Source: a virus
IMG/VR virus record: IMGVR_UViG_3300046821_000143
Coordinates: 1-20,261 of that record
Strand: one strand, 5' to 3'
DNA length: 20,261 nt
Notes under the pieces: model-generated
Database searches by the model: none
Told to the model about the DNA's origin: nothing
What the model saw: only the letters and a program-made list of their open reading frames with translations
Made by a program: the position numbers and the translations under genes
Shown here: positions 7,630 to 14,977 of the stretch, piece by piece
Position numbering within the stretch: the stretch's first letter is position 1
Layout of the letters: each line of letters starts with the position of its first letter

Positions 7630-8307
7630 TTATGCTCCTAAAATTTTGCGAGTAATTTCGCCTAAGTTTGCGTTTTCGTATTCTGATAATTTTCCTGAAC
7701 GATCTTTAGCAAGCCTGCTTACAGATACATCAGTTATTAGCTTTCTTATCTTTTGATCATCTTTCTCAAATATTTCATACTTCAAAACAAGGTCGAACCA
7801 AGCTTTTATACTATCCTTTACCTTTGCTCCAGGAAATGAAAACTCCTCTCTCATTTCAAGTCCATCTTTCTCATACTTATTTAAGCAAGTGAAAAAGATG
7901 TTATAAGGCTTAAGATCTCTTAGTGCTTTTACGAACTTAGTCATGTCATCGTTATACTGCCCATACATTTTTAATGCGTGGCTATCCTGACCGAGCTTTG
8001 GATCCATTTTTAGTTCGCTTAATAACTTTTCACCAATCTCAGTTAAAGAGTCGATATAGAGATTTTGATACTTTTTCTTTGTTTCTTCTTTCATACATAA
8101 TAAGAAAAAGTCCTTAAAATCTTGCATTGTTTTAATTTCAACATAATCATGATCTTTACCAGCAAGGCACAGTAAACCCGACTCAGCTGAAGCTATTAGT
8201 GTCTTACCATCTAGAGTATCTGCTAGAGAAGTCTTACCAATTCCTGATGGTCCTACAATTAGTGCCACCACTCTGTGGTTCTTCATGTCCTTAGTATTTT
8301 TAATCAT
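7630..8307 (-). CDS. Sak4-like RecA-fold ATPase (single-strand annealing/recombinase family)
   Basis: 225 residues. Walker A is GPSGIGKT at 19-26. Walker B is LYIDSLTE, with Asp86 and a likely catalytic Glu90. The segment ASAESGLLCL (39-48) is typical of the phage AAA_24/Sak4 group, which are minimal RecA/Rad51-like ATPases that help pair or anneal DNA strands. No DNA polymerase or helicase extension is present. It lies in a tight cluster with the DUF669 protein and the Fe-S nuclease; together they make a plausible resection, coating and annealing set. The start overlaps the upstream gene by 8 bases and has a strong GAGGAG site, so it may be coupled to the gene before. Confidence 0.83.
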   Translation of the reverse strand: MIKNTKDMKNHRVVALIVGPSGIGKTSLADTLDGKTLIASAESGLLCLAGKDHDYVEIKTMQDFKDFFLLCMKEETKKKYQNLYIDSLTEIGEKLLSELKMDPKLGQDSHALKMYGQYNDDMTKFVKALRDLKPYNIFFTCLNKYEKDGLEMREEFSFPGAKVKDSIKAWFDLVLKYEIFEKDDQKIRKLITDVSVSRLAKDRSGKLSEYENANLGEITRKILGA

Positions 8308-8668
8308 TTTTTAACTCCTCAACTGAGAACGAGGGTTTTGCCGGTTTTACTGTTACTGCTTCATTAAGCATTTGAACCTGAGTATCATCTAATCCCTTAA
8401 GTAATGTTTTTGAATACTCAAATTTGTTCTTAAATAAATGAGGCATTGTAGATGCCATATCTTGATCAACTGAATAAGTTAGCTTAGTAGTGATCTTTAA
8501 TTTCAGTCCATTTTCCTCATGATTCGTAGTTCCTTCCATTGGGAATTTTACCTGCTTCATCATTAACTTGTAGATCTCAGCTTCAACAGCTACTCTCTGT
8601 GCATTCACAGAATTCTCTAGTTTTTTGTACTCTTTCCAGTCGCTCATTAACTCAGACAATGTTTTCAT
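8300..8668 (-). CDS. Unknown phage protein, first gene of the recombination operon
   Basis: 122 residues from the ATG at 8668. The N-terminal half is helical (LSELMSDWKEYKKLENSVNAQR and on), followed by beta-type LKLKITTKLTYSVD, then a short C-terminal tail. This layout is seen in small unknown proteins that accompany Sak4/DUF669 modules; I do not recognise a function. A longer frame starts at 8707. That start is unlikely, because the promoter's -10 box (8719-8724) would put the transcript start near 8712, leaving only about 5 bases of leader and no usable Shine-Dalgarno. The ATG at 8668 has GAGGTG 4 bases upstream and a normal leader of about 44 bases. Confidence 0.7.
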   Translation of the reverse strand: MKTLSELMSDWKEYKKLENSVNAQRVAVEAEIYKLMMKQVKFPMEGTTNHEENGLKLKITTKLTYSVDQDMASTMPHLFKNKFEYSKTLLKGLDDTQVQMLNEAVTVKPAKPSFSVEELKND

Positions 8669-8711
8669 TTTCACCTCAAATAATTTTTCAAACGCTACGT
8701 TTCTCATTGAT

Positions 8712-8747
8712 TTTTCCTATAATATATAGTACATTTACACTTGTCAA
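8712..8747 (-). promoter_or_regulatory. Consensus sigma-70 promoter for the leftward recombination operon
   Basis: On the - strand: -35 TTGACA (8742-8747, 6/6), a 17-bp spacer, and -10 TATTAT (8719-8724, 5/6). The expected transcript start is near 8712. It lies in the 97-bp gap between the operon's first gene and the divergent HTH gene, so the HTH protein is a likely regulator. The spacer contains GTGTAAATGTAC, a possible imperfect operator. On the + strand a perfect TATAAT (8718-8723) overlaps the same site, but no fitting -35 was found for it. Confidence 0.7.
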
Positions 8748-8765
8748 CATCTTTTTAGGATAAAT

Positions 8766-8969
8766 ATGAATTTAAAACAATACATGACGAAAACAAATAT
8801 TGGATACAGAGAATTAGCAAAAAAAGCAGGGGTCCATCACACAACGATCTTTTCTTTTCTCAATGGGCGAACTAAAACATTTCGCCCTGAGATTGCAGAA
8901 AAGATTTCAAAAGCTACCGACGGCAAGGTTAGTTTTTTATGCTTGGTTACCGGAAAAGATCAGCCCTAA
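8766..8969 (+). CDS. Small Cro/CI-like helix-turn-helix regulator
   Basis: 67 residues, with AGGA 5 bases before the ATG. The HTH covers about residues 15-34 (RELAKKAGVHHTTIFSFLNG), followed by a helix FRPEIAEKISKAT. This is the XRE/Cro fold, with no oligomerisation or peptidase domain as in full CI repressors. It is the only + strand gene between 5.6 and 19.6 kb, divergent from the recombination operon, and its last bases overlap the end of the opposing helicase gene by 4 bp. It likely binds the shared 97-bp promoter region and controls the leftward promoter and itself. It could be a Cro-type switch or a simple timing repressor. The target site is inferred from position only. Confidence 0.85.
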   Translation: MNLKQYMTKTNIGYRELAKKAGVHHTTIFSFLNGRTKTFRPEIAEKISKATDGKVSFLCLVTGKDQP

Positions 8970-10378
8970 TTAGGTAGGGGTAAAAATCTTTCTGGTACCA
9001 TCGTAACTTCCTTTAAGTGGACCATTTCTTCTCTTGAAAAGTTTTTTCTCAACTGAATAAATGTCCACTCTGGTCGCATATTTCCCTTTTTCCTTCCCCA
9101 CTCAAGCTCTCTATATTTGTTAACGATCATCGTTTTTCGTCTTTTCGCTGTATCGTCTTGATGTTCTTCATATTCGATTAACTTCCCATCAATCGTATTT
9201 ACTCTTCTTTCCTTAGCTTCTTTTACATATCCACAGTCAGGGCATTCTCTGTGAATTGTTGGATCATAAATGAAGTAACACTCAGGGCATGAAGTAATTT
9301 TTGTGTCGTATTCTTTTTTGGTTTTTTTGTCTTTGGGTGCTAGTGAAACTTCTCTTATTCTATAAGGTGATCCATTGCGAAAAATATTTCCAGCATTGTC
9401 TAAAAAGATGCAATCCTCTTTATCGATATGGGTTCTTAATCCACGTCCCGAACTTTGGATAAACCAGGCCAGCGAGAATGTAGGTCTAGCAAATATAACA
9501 CAGCTAACGCACGGCGCGTCCCATCCTGTGGAAAATATGTCAACATTGCAAACTACCTTAATGGTTCCATTCTCCAGGCCAATCTTTGCCTTATCTCTCT
9601 CTTCTTCGGTTGAGTGGGCATCTACATGAATGGCCGGTATTCCAGCATCTAGAAAAGCATGCTTCAATTGTAAGCTGTGATTGACTGAGGTTGCGAAGCA
9701 AACTGAAGGCCTGTTTTGTCCTAGGTCGATGTAATCTTGCACAATATTTCCAACTACGGCTGAATTGGTGACGACTGACTCTAATTGTTTCTGGTCAAAG
9801 TCCCCCATGCGCATTTTTACATCAGCAACATTTATCAAATGAGGCACGTAAAACTTAGCTGGAACAAGGTATCCCATATCTCTCAATTCATATGGCTCAA
9901 CAACTTGAACAAAATCTTCATACTTCTCTACGTGCTTAGTCCAGGGAGATCCAGTCCCCCCAACGATAAAAGCTTTTGGATACATTTCAAAAACAATTTC
10001 ATAATTAAGATGTGCTTCATCAATGATTACTAGGCATCCACCTTCATTATATGGAAATGCTTTTCTCGCCTTCATGGTATCAATTGATACAATTTGCACT
10101 AATTTCTTAGCATCAAATCGCCACGATCCTGCCATAAAAACCGAGTGATCTATTCCATTTTTTGCAAATCTCCTAGAAGCGTTTTTAACTAACTCCCTAC
10201 GACGCACAATGAAAACAACTGGAAAATTATGCTTAATAGATCTCTCGATCATCTTTCCCATAATCTCCGTTTTCCCCGCTCCAGTTGGAGCGACCATAAG
10301 AATTCTCTTCTTACCTTCACGAAGTTTTTGATCAATTTGATCTATGGTTTGTTGTTGATAAGGGCGAAGTTGGATCAT
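8966..10378 (-). CDS. SF2 DEAH-box DNA helicase with C-terminal zinc ribbon
   Basis: 470 residues. Motifs in order: RPYQ near the start; Walker A APTGAGKT (30-37); Walker B DEAH (120-123); motif III GGTGSP (140-145), a variant of the usual T/S-A-T/S-P; an FSTGWDAP segment (282-289); and motif VI QSSGRGLR (308-315). This is the RecG/UvsW/SSL2-like group of SF2 helicases found in phage replication modules, which unwind or remodel branched DNA using ATP. A four-cysteine zinc ribbon follows (Cys364, 367, 379, 382), then a charged ~90-residue tail. The start overlaps the previous stop in ATGA. Its 3' end meets the antisense HTH gene with no terminator between them. Confidence 0.92.
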   Translation of the reverse strand: MIQLRPYQQQTIDQIDQKLREGKKRILMVAPTGAGKTEIMGKMIERSIKHNFPVVFIVRRRELVKNASRRFAKNGIDHSVFMAGSWRFDAKKLVQIVSIDTMKARKAFPYNEGGCLVIIDEAHLNYEIVFEMYPKAFIVGGTGSPWTKHVEKYEDFVQVVEPYELRDMGYLVPAKFYVPHLINVADVKMRMGDFDQKQLESVVTNSAVVGNIVQDYIDLGQNRPSVCFATSVNHSLQLKHAFLDAGIPAIHVDAHSTEEERDKAKIGLENGTIKVVCNVDIFSTGWDAPCVSCVIFARPTFSLAWFIQSSGRGLRTHIDKEDCIFLDNAGNIFRNGSPYRIREVSLAPKDKKTKKEYDTKITSCPECYFIYDPTIHRECPDCGYVKEAKERRVNTIDGKLIEYEEHQDDTAKRRKTMIVNKYRELEWGRKKGNMRPEWTFIQLRKNFSREEMVHLKEVTMVPERFLPLPN

Positions 10379-10617
10379 AAAATTAGTTTTACCTTAAAAT
10401 TAGGAGTCTCAATTCCACCATAAATTGGATTAGGCCAACTTCTACCTTGAATTTGTTTTTCTGGTTTTATTAGATCAATTAGCCTTGATTTACTCGACAT
10501 AAAATCATGCATGCAATACTTGGCCTTAAACATGTCTTCCATCGTTTTACAATTAACGAATGATTGGATTGCCTGGAGTCTGAATTGGGATTGGTATCCC
10601 ACGAATTTATATTTCAT
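10375..10617 (-). CDS. Unknown small protein between the homing endonuclease and the helicase
   Basis: 80 residues from the ATG at 10617. A longer frame begins with TTG at 10653 but has no nearby Shine-Dalgarno. The ATG start overlaps the HNH gene by 11 bp, and the end overlaps the helicase ATG (ATGA), which suggests coupled translation. The N-terminal part is helical and basic (FRLQAIQSFVNCK, FKAKYCMHDFM). The C-terminal part has SWPNPIYGG followed by a FKVKLIL strand. No known family is recognised. Confidence 0.6.
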   Translation of the reverse strand: MKYKFVGYQSQFRLQAIQSFVNCKTMEDMFKAKYCMHDFMSSKSRLIDLIKPEKQIQGRSWPNPIYGGIETPNFKVKLIL

Positions 10618-11179
10618 CTCTATAGTCTTTGAATGAGTTTTTCTTAGCTTCAACTACTAGTCTAAATATTTCTCCAAAGGATTCATTTCTTTCACCCCTG
10701 GCCATCTTGCTAACATAATTAGAATTAACATTGAAATGCTCTGATATTTTCGTCATAGGCATTTTTACTATCAGTGTAGCCATTGTGAGCTTTTGAATAT
10801 CATCTGTTGACCTCTCTTTATTTTCTAGATGCCTACCTGCCTTTGCAGAGTGGCTTATATTTTCAGCAAGAGAGCACCACTCTAGGTTGTCTAATCTGTT
10901 GTTAGATGGGTTAAAATCTATGTGATTTACTGTTAGATTGGGTTGATCACCTAAAAAGGCACATGCCACCAATCTATGAATCCACATATGCTCTATCTTA
11001 TTTTCCCTATATAACGAAATCAGTTTATATGGCCTAATTCCTCTATCCGACAAAAACCTCTCTCTTATTCTTCTGTGACCACTAGGAGATCTTACCAATC
11101 TAGACAGTGACCTAACTCTCCCATAGCTTGAGACTTGGTAAAGCCCTTCATATCCTTTAATGTCTTTCCATTCTTCCAT
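10607..11179 (-). CDS. Free-standing NUMOD4-HNH homing endonuclease
   Basis: 190 residues. Residues 1-25 form a NUMOD4 motif (EEWKDIKGYEGLYQVSSYGRVRS), a DNA-recognition module of phage homing endonucleases. An HNH motif follows at about 85-105 (VNHIDFNPSNNRLDNLEW), with catalytic His and two Asn. Further on, helical DNA-binding segments (about 125-165) include a possible HTH (MTKISEHFNVNSNYVSKMARG). It should cut DNA at a specific site and help its own gene spread. It sits 8 bases after the primase stop, with no sign of a split host gene on either side, so it is free-standing rather than intron-borne. Confidence 0.9.
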   Translation of the reverse strand: MEEWKDIKGYEGLYQVSSYGRVRSLSRLVRSPSGHRRIRERFLSDRGIRPYKLISLYRENKIEHMWIHRLVACAFLGDQPNLTVNHIDFNPSNNRLDNLEWCSLAENISHSAKAGRHLENKERSTDDIQKLTMATLIVKMPMTKISEHFNVNSNYVSKMARGERNESFGEIFRLVVEAKKNSFKDYRDEI

Positions 11180-11187
11180 TTTAATTC

Positions 11188-13539
11188 CTATAGTAAAAAA
11201 ACTTGAGGATTCACATGAATCACCATTGAGTTTTCTCTTTGCTTGGCCAGGTACACATAACCTCTAATCTCCAACTCCTTCAGTGCATGATAGAAAGTCC
11301 CTGGAAATCTCACAGTATGTCTGACTTGCTGATAAGCTTCTGATTGAGTCATTTCATCTTTAAAGAATCTAATCCTGAATAACTCAGCTACCTCGATTAG
11401 AGTCTTGTGATCCTGGTCATGGTCTTTAATGTTGAATAGGAATTTGGCGCATTCCCCCAGGTATATTAAAAGTCTCATGGCCATATCAAGACCATACTTA
11501 GTGATGAACTTTGGCTTCTTCCCCTCTTTCGCTTCCATAAACTCATATAAATAAGCAATCGTGCAGAGAAGCCCCTCATGTTTTGATAGGAATGATCCCA
11601 CTGGAATATGTGAGTACTTAATAGCATTTGCTCTAATGTGAAAAATTAGATCATTGTAGTATTCAATCCAATCGGGATGGATATGAACAATGGCCTGCTC
11701 AGAGTGAAAAGCTCTATTGTAATGCTCATATTGTTTAACGAATTTTGCATAATCAATCTGCGTGGGCTTTGTGGCGATCGGTTCACCGAAAGGTACCAAT
11801 ATAATTCGTTGTAGGAATCCATCATTTTCTCCATATGCGCTGTACAGTGATTTAATGTACGCGGATAAAACATCGGGCTGAACATTGGTTAAAAGAGAGA
11901 GATAAAAATCGTCGATAGTATCGTCGCCACGGCTAATAGTAGAATAAGAAAATGATTGATTCCCATCGAGTCCCTTCATGTAAAAAGTTCTAGCGTCTTC
12001 ATTGCCCTTCTTTTTGAAGTCAGCAAAGATTTGTTTCATTTCATCTTTTAATAATAATAACCCAGTTCCCTGGTTTCTTTTTGCATCTAATATCATTTTT
12101 TGAATTGGTGCATTCTCGTATAGGAACTTTGTTCCACGTGGAGCATTTTCATCAAGTTCATCTTGCAGCTTGAATATTTCAGCATTAATGGACTCGATAT
12201 CTTCCCCAGGCCTTTTCTTCTGCTTAGTAAGCATCTCTATTTTAGAAGTGATATCCTCTATTTTAGTTAATAACTCACGGCTATTTATCGACTTTAGGCC
12301 CTTATCGATCTTCACCAACTCGCGTACAGCATTGTTAACGATATCTGATTTCTTAGATCCAGAAGTTGCAACCATGGCAACAGCTAGATTGGTACGTTTG
12401 AAGAATGGATTATTAGGAAGCGGCTGAACCTTGGTATTCCCCTGTAGACATGCCCCCATTGCTGTGAACATAGACATAAAGATCCCCTGGTGGGGAGCTC
12501 CTTGGGCCAGATGTAGTTCATCAATCATCGATCTCCAAGACTCAGGAATAAGGCCCTTGTCGAAAACTGGCATACCTTCGTACATATTCTCTGGACGATC
12601 GATTACCGGCTGTAAGGGCCTAAAGGTGATTCCTGGGACTTCTAGTGGCGACATATAGTCAACAATGCCACCAGTGTTGTTGTGAACGGTTGTGAGCATA
12701 CTATGAAGGTAGCCCATGACATTGATTGATTTATTATTACTTTTATTGTGGGCCTTTCTAGTGTCTAGAAAGAATGAATTGTCTGGGAAGTGTTTTGCAT
12801 CAAACTCAATTAGCTCAGATGCTATTTTATTAACGTCTGGCTCTGGATTATCTTTCAGTAAGCGGCCACATAATGCATTGATGGCAATCGTGCGATTCTG
12901 GCCATCTTTAAACTGTTGATGCTTAGGAAGGTTTATATTCAGCGATTTTGCTGAAGCTGAACCAATAAGCTTTCCAATATTCTCAACATGAGCTGAATTG
13001 ATTACCGGAAGATTATCAGGATCAGTCTTAAGGAAATCTACAGTATGATCAAGCCATACGTAATTCTTGTCTCCCTCATACCAAGAGGGAGGCATAACAA
13101 TCTGACGTTTGTTATAAAAAACTTCAATTATCCCAAGATTTCCCGGGCAAGTGAATTTGTAATAGTCTCTAGTATTCTTATCATCAGTCTGGAAGAATAG
13201 AGTTAAACCTTTCCCTCCACGCTTTTTAAAAGGAGAGTGAAAGTATTTAACAATTTTCTCGATGATCTCATCGTCTTCAGTATCAATATCTACAGCTACT
13301 AGCCCTTTAGATGTAGGGCCCATAAGCAGCCCAAGTCCTGTGATTTTATCACCTAATTTACTGAACCATGAATTTACTAGATCCATTGGATCTTCGTAGT
13401 CTTCCCATGGGAGGTCCAGGTAGTTATCGATTAATGGCCTTTTCCCCTGTGATTTCGCAGACTTACCTACTGGTATTACTTTGTAGCCTAATAGTAAGTA
13501 CGCCTCGAAATCGTCGGGGGTAACTAGATTCTCATTCAA
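11188..13539 (-). CDS. PrimPol-DUF3987 fused primase/helicase-like replication protein
   Basis: 783 residues. The N-terminal ~190 residues are an archaeo-eukaryotic-type primase-polymerase domain: GLGLLMGPTSKGLVAVDID with catalytic Asp84 and Asp86, the RGGKGLTLFF segment (107-116), and IEVFYNKRQIVMPPS (138-152) with Glu139. The C-terminal part (about 330-783) looks like DUF3987, a helicase-like ATPase. Its Walker A is weak (ATSGSKKSD near 390, keeping Lys-Ser but lacking the first Gly), and its acidic LLLLKDEM near 495 is in the Walker B place. A coiled coil lies between these (about 415-465). It likely primes and unwinds DNA at the phage fork. The only fitting start is TTG at 13539, with AAGGAA 7-8 bases upstream. 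Confidence 0.85.
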   Translation of the reverse strand: MNENLVTPDDFEAYLLLGYKVIPVGKSAKSQGKRPLIDNYLDLPWEDYEDPMDLVNSWFSKLGDKITGLGLLMGPTSKGLVAVDIDTEDDEIIEKIVKYFHSPFKKRGGKGLTLFFQTDDKNTRDYYKFTCPGNLGIIEVFYNKRQIVMPPSWYEGDKNYVWLDHTVDFLKTDPDNLPVINSAHVENIGKLIGSASAKSLNINLPKHQQFKDGQNRTIAINALCGRLLKDNPEPDVNKIASELIEFDAKHFPDNSFFLDTRKAHNKSNNKSINVMGYLHSMLTTVHNNTGGIVDYMSPLEVPGITFRPLQPVIDRPENMYEGMPVFDKGLIPESWRSMIDELHLAQGAPHQGIFMSMFTAMGACLQGNTKVQPLPNNPFFKRTNLAVAMVATSGSKKSDIVNNAVRELVKIDKGLKSINSRELLTKIEDITSKIEMLTKQKKRPGEDIESINAEIFKLQDELDENAPRGTKFLYENAPIQKMILDAKRNQGTGLLLLKDEMKQIFADFKKKGNEDARTFYMKGLDGNQSFSYSTISRGDDTIDDFYLSLLTNVQPDVLSAYIKSLYSAYGENDGFLQRIILVPFGEPIATKPTQIDYAKFVKQYEHYNRAFHSEQAIVHIHPDWIEYYNDLIFHIRANAIKYSHIPVGSFLSKHEGLLCTIAYLYEFMEAKEGKKPKFITKYGLDMAMRLLIYLGECAKFLFNIKDHDQDHKTLIEVAELFRIRFFKDEMTQSEAYQQVRHTVRFPGTFYHALKELEIRGYVYLAKQRENSMVIHVNPQVFLL

Positions 13540-13571
13540 GATAGATTCCTTTTTGTTGATGAACGTAAATC

Positions 13572-13739
13572 CTAATCGGTCTCTTCTTCTTTTTCAAGCT
13601 CAATTTTGGTCCAACCTAACTCTTTTGCTTGATGCTCACTGTCCAGAATTACCATTTGTAGGAAATGTGCCAGGGCAAGCTTCTTGTGACCTGGCAATTG
13701 ATAATAAATTTTATTTGATGGGGATAACCATTTAATCAT
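13572..13739 (-). CDS. Unknown 55-residue protein
   Basis: The frame runs from the ATG at 13739 to TAG at 13572. The ATG overlaps the previous stop (ATGA) and has an AAGGGGTGGGG Shine-Dalgarno. The protein begins MIKWLSPSNKIYYQLPGHKK, has a helical middle and ends in a Lys/Glu-rich tail (ELEKEEETD). No motif is recognised. It fills the gap before the primase gene exactly, which supports it as real. The + strand frame over it is a shadow. Confidence 0.7.
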   Translation of the reverse strand: MIKWLSPSNKIYYQLPGHKKLALAHFLQMVILDSEHQAKELGWTKIELEKEEETD

Positions 13740-13936
13740 TCCCCACCCCTTAACAGTCTTATAAAATCATGATAAGCTTCTTGCCCTTTATTTATTTCAG
13801 CAGAAAACATCTCACATGCTCGCATAAATCCTTTTTCATAATAATGCTGAGGTACTGAGGTTTTGCTCCCATCAATGCAGATGGCTTGTGTTTCTATCTT
13901 TTTAAATTCCCTGGTCGCCAACTTAGAAGTTTCCAT
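13736..13936 (-). CDS. Unknown small protein
   Basis: 66 residues from the ATG at 13936. A GTG at 13951 extends the frame, but the bases between form the Shine-Dalgarno (GGGGAGG, 6 bases before the ATG), which decides the start. The protein is mixed helical, with PQHYYEKGFMRACEMFSAEI in the centre. No motif is recognised. It overlaps the upstream gene by 14 bp and the downstream ATG by 4 bp. Confidence 0.7.
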   Translation of the reverse strand: METSKLATREFKKIETQAICIDGSKTSVPQHYYEKGFMRACEMFSAEINKGQEAYHDFIRLLRGGE

Positions 13937-14141
13937 ACTCAACCTCCCCACATTCCATACAGCATGTTGCTATTCTCACATTCCCAGTCGTCTGGGTTTG
14001 AATTACCTTGTCTTTACATTTTTTACCACAGAAGTCACAGGTCATAGATATAACCACTTTTACAATGATATGTTTTTGGTGCTTTCCATCTATCACTTCT
14101 CTTTTTAGAACACGCCCTGAGGGCAATTGCGCTATATTCAT
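13923..14141 (-). CDS. Small zinc-ribbon protein (CxxC...CCxxC)
   Basis: 72 residues. Five or six cysteines are arranged as CDFCGKKC (Cys35, 38, 42) and CCMEC (Cys60, 61, 64). The CxxC pair at 35/38 and the pair at 61/64 can hold one zinc ion. The N-terminal 30 residues form beta-type strands. Proteins like this often bind nucleic acid or partner proteins, but nothing here fixes a target. ATGA overlap with the upstream gene. Confidence 0.7.
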   Translation of the reverse strand: MNIAQLPSGRVLKREVIDGKHQKHIIVKVVISMTCDFCGKKCKDKVIQTQTTGNVRIATCCMECGEVEYGNF

Positions 14142-14350
14142 TTGTTCACCACTTTAAAATATTCATCATCTCTCACTCTTAATCTATCCGCTAATTCACT
14201 ATACGCTTTTAACAAATGTTGATTGTCGGTGTACAATGTATCTACATCAATTCCAGGATTCACTTCTCCACACTCACCACACTTAAAAGATTCTGTAATG
14301 TTATCGACTAAGTTGGGAGTGTCGCAGTTTATACAATCTAGGTCTTTCAT
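14138..14350 (-). CDS. Small zinc-ribbon protein (CxxC...CxxC)
   Basis: 70 residues from the ATG at 14350, chosen because AGGAG lies 8 bases upstream. The frame extends to 14389, but that part is leader and the end of the gene before. Cys6/Cys9 (CINC) and Cys24/Cys27 (CGEC) form a compact zinc ribbon at the N-terminus. The C-terminal ~35 residues are a charged helix (LKAYSELADRLRVRDDEYFK). It may bind nucleic acid or a host protein; no family is recognised. Confidence 0.7.
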   Translation of the reverse strand: MKDLDCINCDTPNLVDNITESFKCGECGEVNPGIDVDTLYTDNQHLLKAYSELADRLRVRDDEYFKVVNK

Positions 14351-14368
14351 TTTATTTTCTCCTATTTT
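14343..14368 (-). repeat. Duplicated translation-initiation cassette, copy 1
   Basis: This 26-base segment spans the Shine-Dalgarno, spacer, ATG and first codons of the 70-residue zinc-ribbon gene. It matches 14677-14702 in 25 of 26 positions on the same strand. Confidence 0.85.
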
Positions 14369-14684
14369 AAATATAAAGGCAGATAGCAATCTGTAAAAAG
14401 TGTAACAATTGATCTATTAATAAATCACTCCCTAGCTCTTTTCCATTTCCAGACCTTGAGCATTTCCATTTATCAATTGCCATATGGCCAAAGAATAAAA
14501 AAGGCATCGACCATGCTTTATCTATTCCAAGATAAATAAGACCAGCGTAAATTAAACCAGACCATATTAAGCAGTGAGCAGTCATAGCTATCCAATTTTT
14601 ACCTTTGAATTGTGCTAAGAAGTCTCCTTGAAGTGGATAATCTGCAATTGCGTGTAAAGTTAAGAATAAGTAAATTTCTTTCAT
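14367..14684 (-). CDS. DUF3307-like membrane protein
   Basis: 105 residues from the ATG at 14684, which overlaps the previous stop (ATGA) and has CGGAG upstream. About three hydrophobic segments are seen: residues 1-17 (KEIYLFLTLHAIADYPLQ), 33-54 (IAMTAHCLIWSGLIYAGLIYLG) and 90-105 (LLIDQLLHFLQIAICLYI). The HxIxDYxLQ opening with an AHCLIWSG segment resembles DUF3307, a family of small membrane proteins of unknown function that is common in phages. It should lie in the inner membrane. Confidence 0.65.
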   Translation of the reverse strand: MKEIYLFLTLHAIADYPLQGDFLAQFKGKNWIAMTAHCLIWSGLIYAGLIYLGIDKAWSMPFLFFGHMAIDKWKCSRSGNGKELGSDLLIDQLLHFLQIAICLYI

Positions 14685-14702
14685 TTTATTTTCTCCGATT
14701 TT
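14677..14702 (-). repeat. Duplicated translation-initiation cassette, copy 2
   Basis: Second copy of the cassette at 14343-14368. It carries the Shine-Dalgarno, spacer, ATG and first codons of the DUF3307-like gene, and also encodes the last residues of the upstream gene. Confidence 0.85.
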
Positions 14703-14977
14703 TCTAACCATTTTTCACAAGCTTCTTTATTTTTAATCATGTGCGAGAATCTTAAATCTATTTCAAATATGGAATCTAAGGATTTCTTAACGTGTGGAGT
14801 AGCTTCTTTAATCAAAGATTTTAATTCTTCGATTTCTTCTTGCCTCTTTTTGCAAGCTGCGAGATAAAACATTTCACCTTGAAAGAAACTAAACCCCGAC
14901 CTTGAATAACCTGGAATTTGCTCCCTAAAAATAGCGTGTTCTGCCTTCCACTTTTCTTCTGGAATCTCATTGCTCAT
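14681..14977 (-). CDS. Unknown helical protein
   Basis: 98 residues from the ATG at 14977; the frame extends to a TTG at 15034 inside the upstream gene. The Shine-Dalgarno is weak (GGGG ten bases upstream), so coupling to the upstream gene, which overlaps by 11 bp, is likely. The protein is charged and mostly helical, with a probable coiled coil around KKRQEEIEELKSLIKEA. No motif is recognised. Confidence 0.6.
   Translation of the reverse strand: MSNEIPEEKWKAEHAIFREQIPGYSRSGFSFFQGEMFYLAACKKRQEEIEELKSLIKEATPHVKKSLDSIFEIDLRFSHMIKNKEACEKWLEKSEKIK

Noticed and set aside
8718-8723. Perfect TATAAT on the + strand as a promoter for the HTH gene
   Set aside because: Not listed as a separate promoter because no acceptable -35 or extended -10 was found 16-18 bp upstream.
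12170-12919. Three + strand frames of 67-85 residues
   Set aside because: They lie wholly inside the PrimPol-DUF3987 gene on the other strand, have no ribosome site worth noting and no motif.
13553-13735. 60-residue + strand frame
   Set aside because: Shadow of the - strand gene 13572-13739, which has a good ribosome site and fits the operon without gaps.
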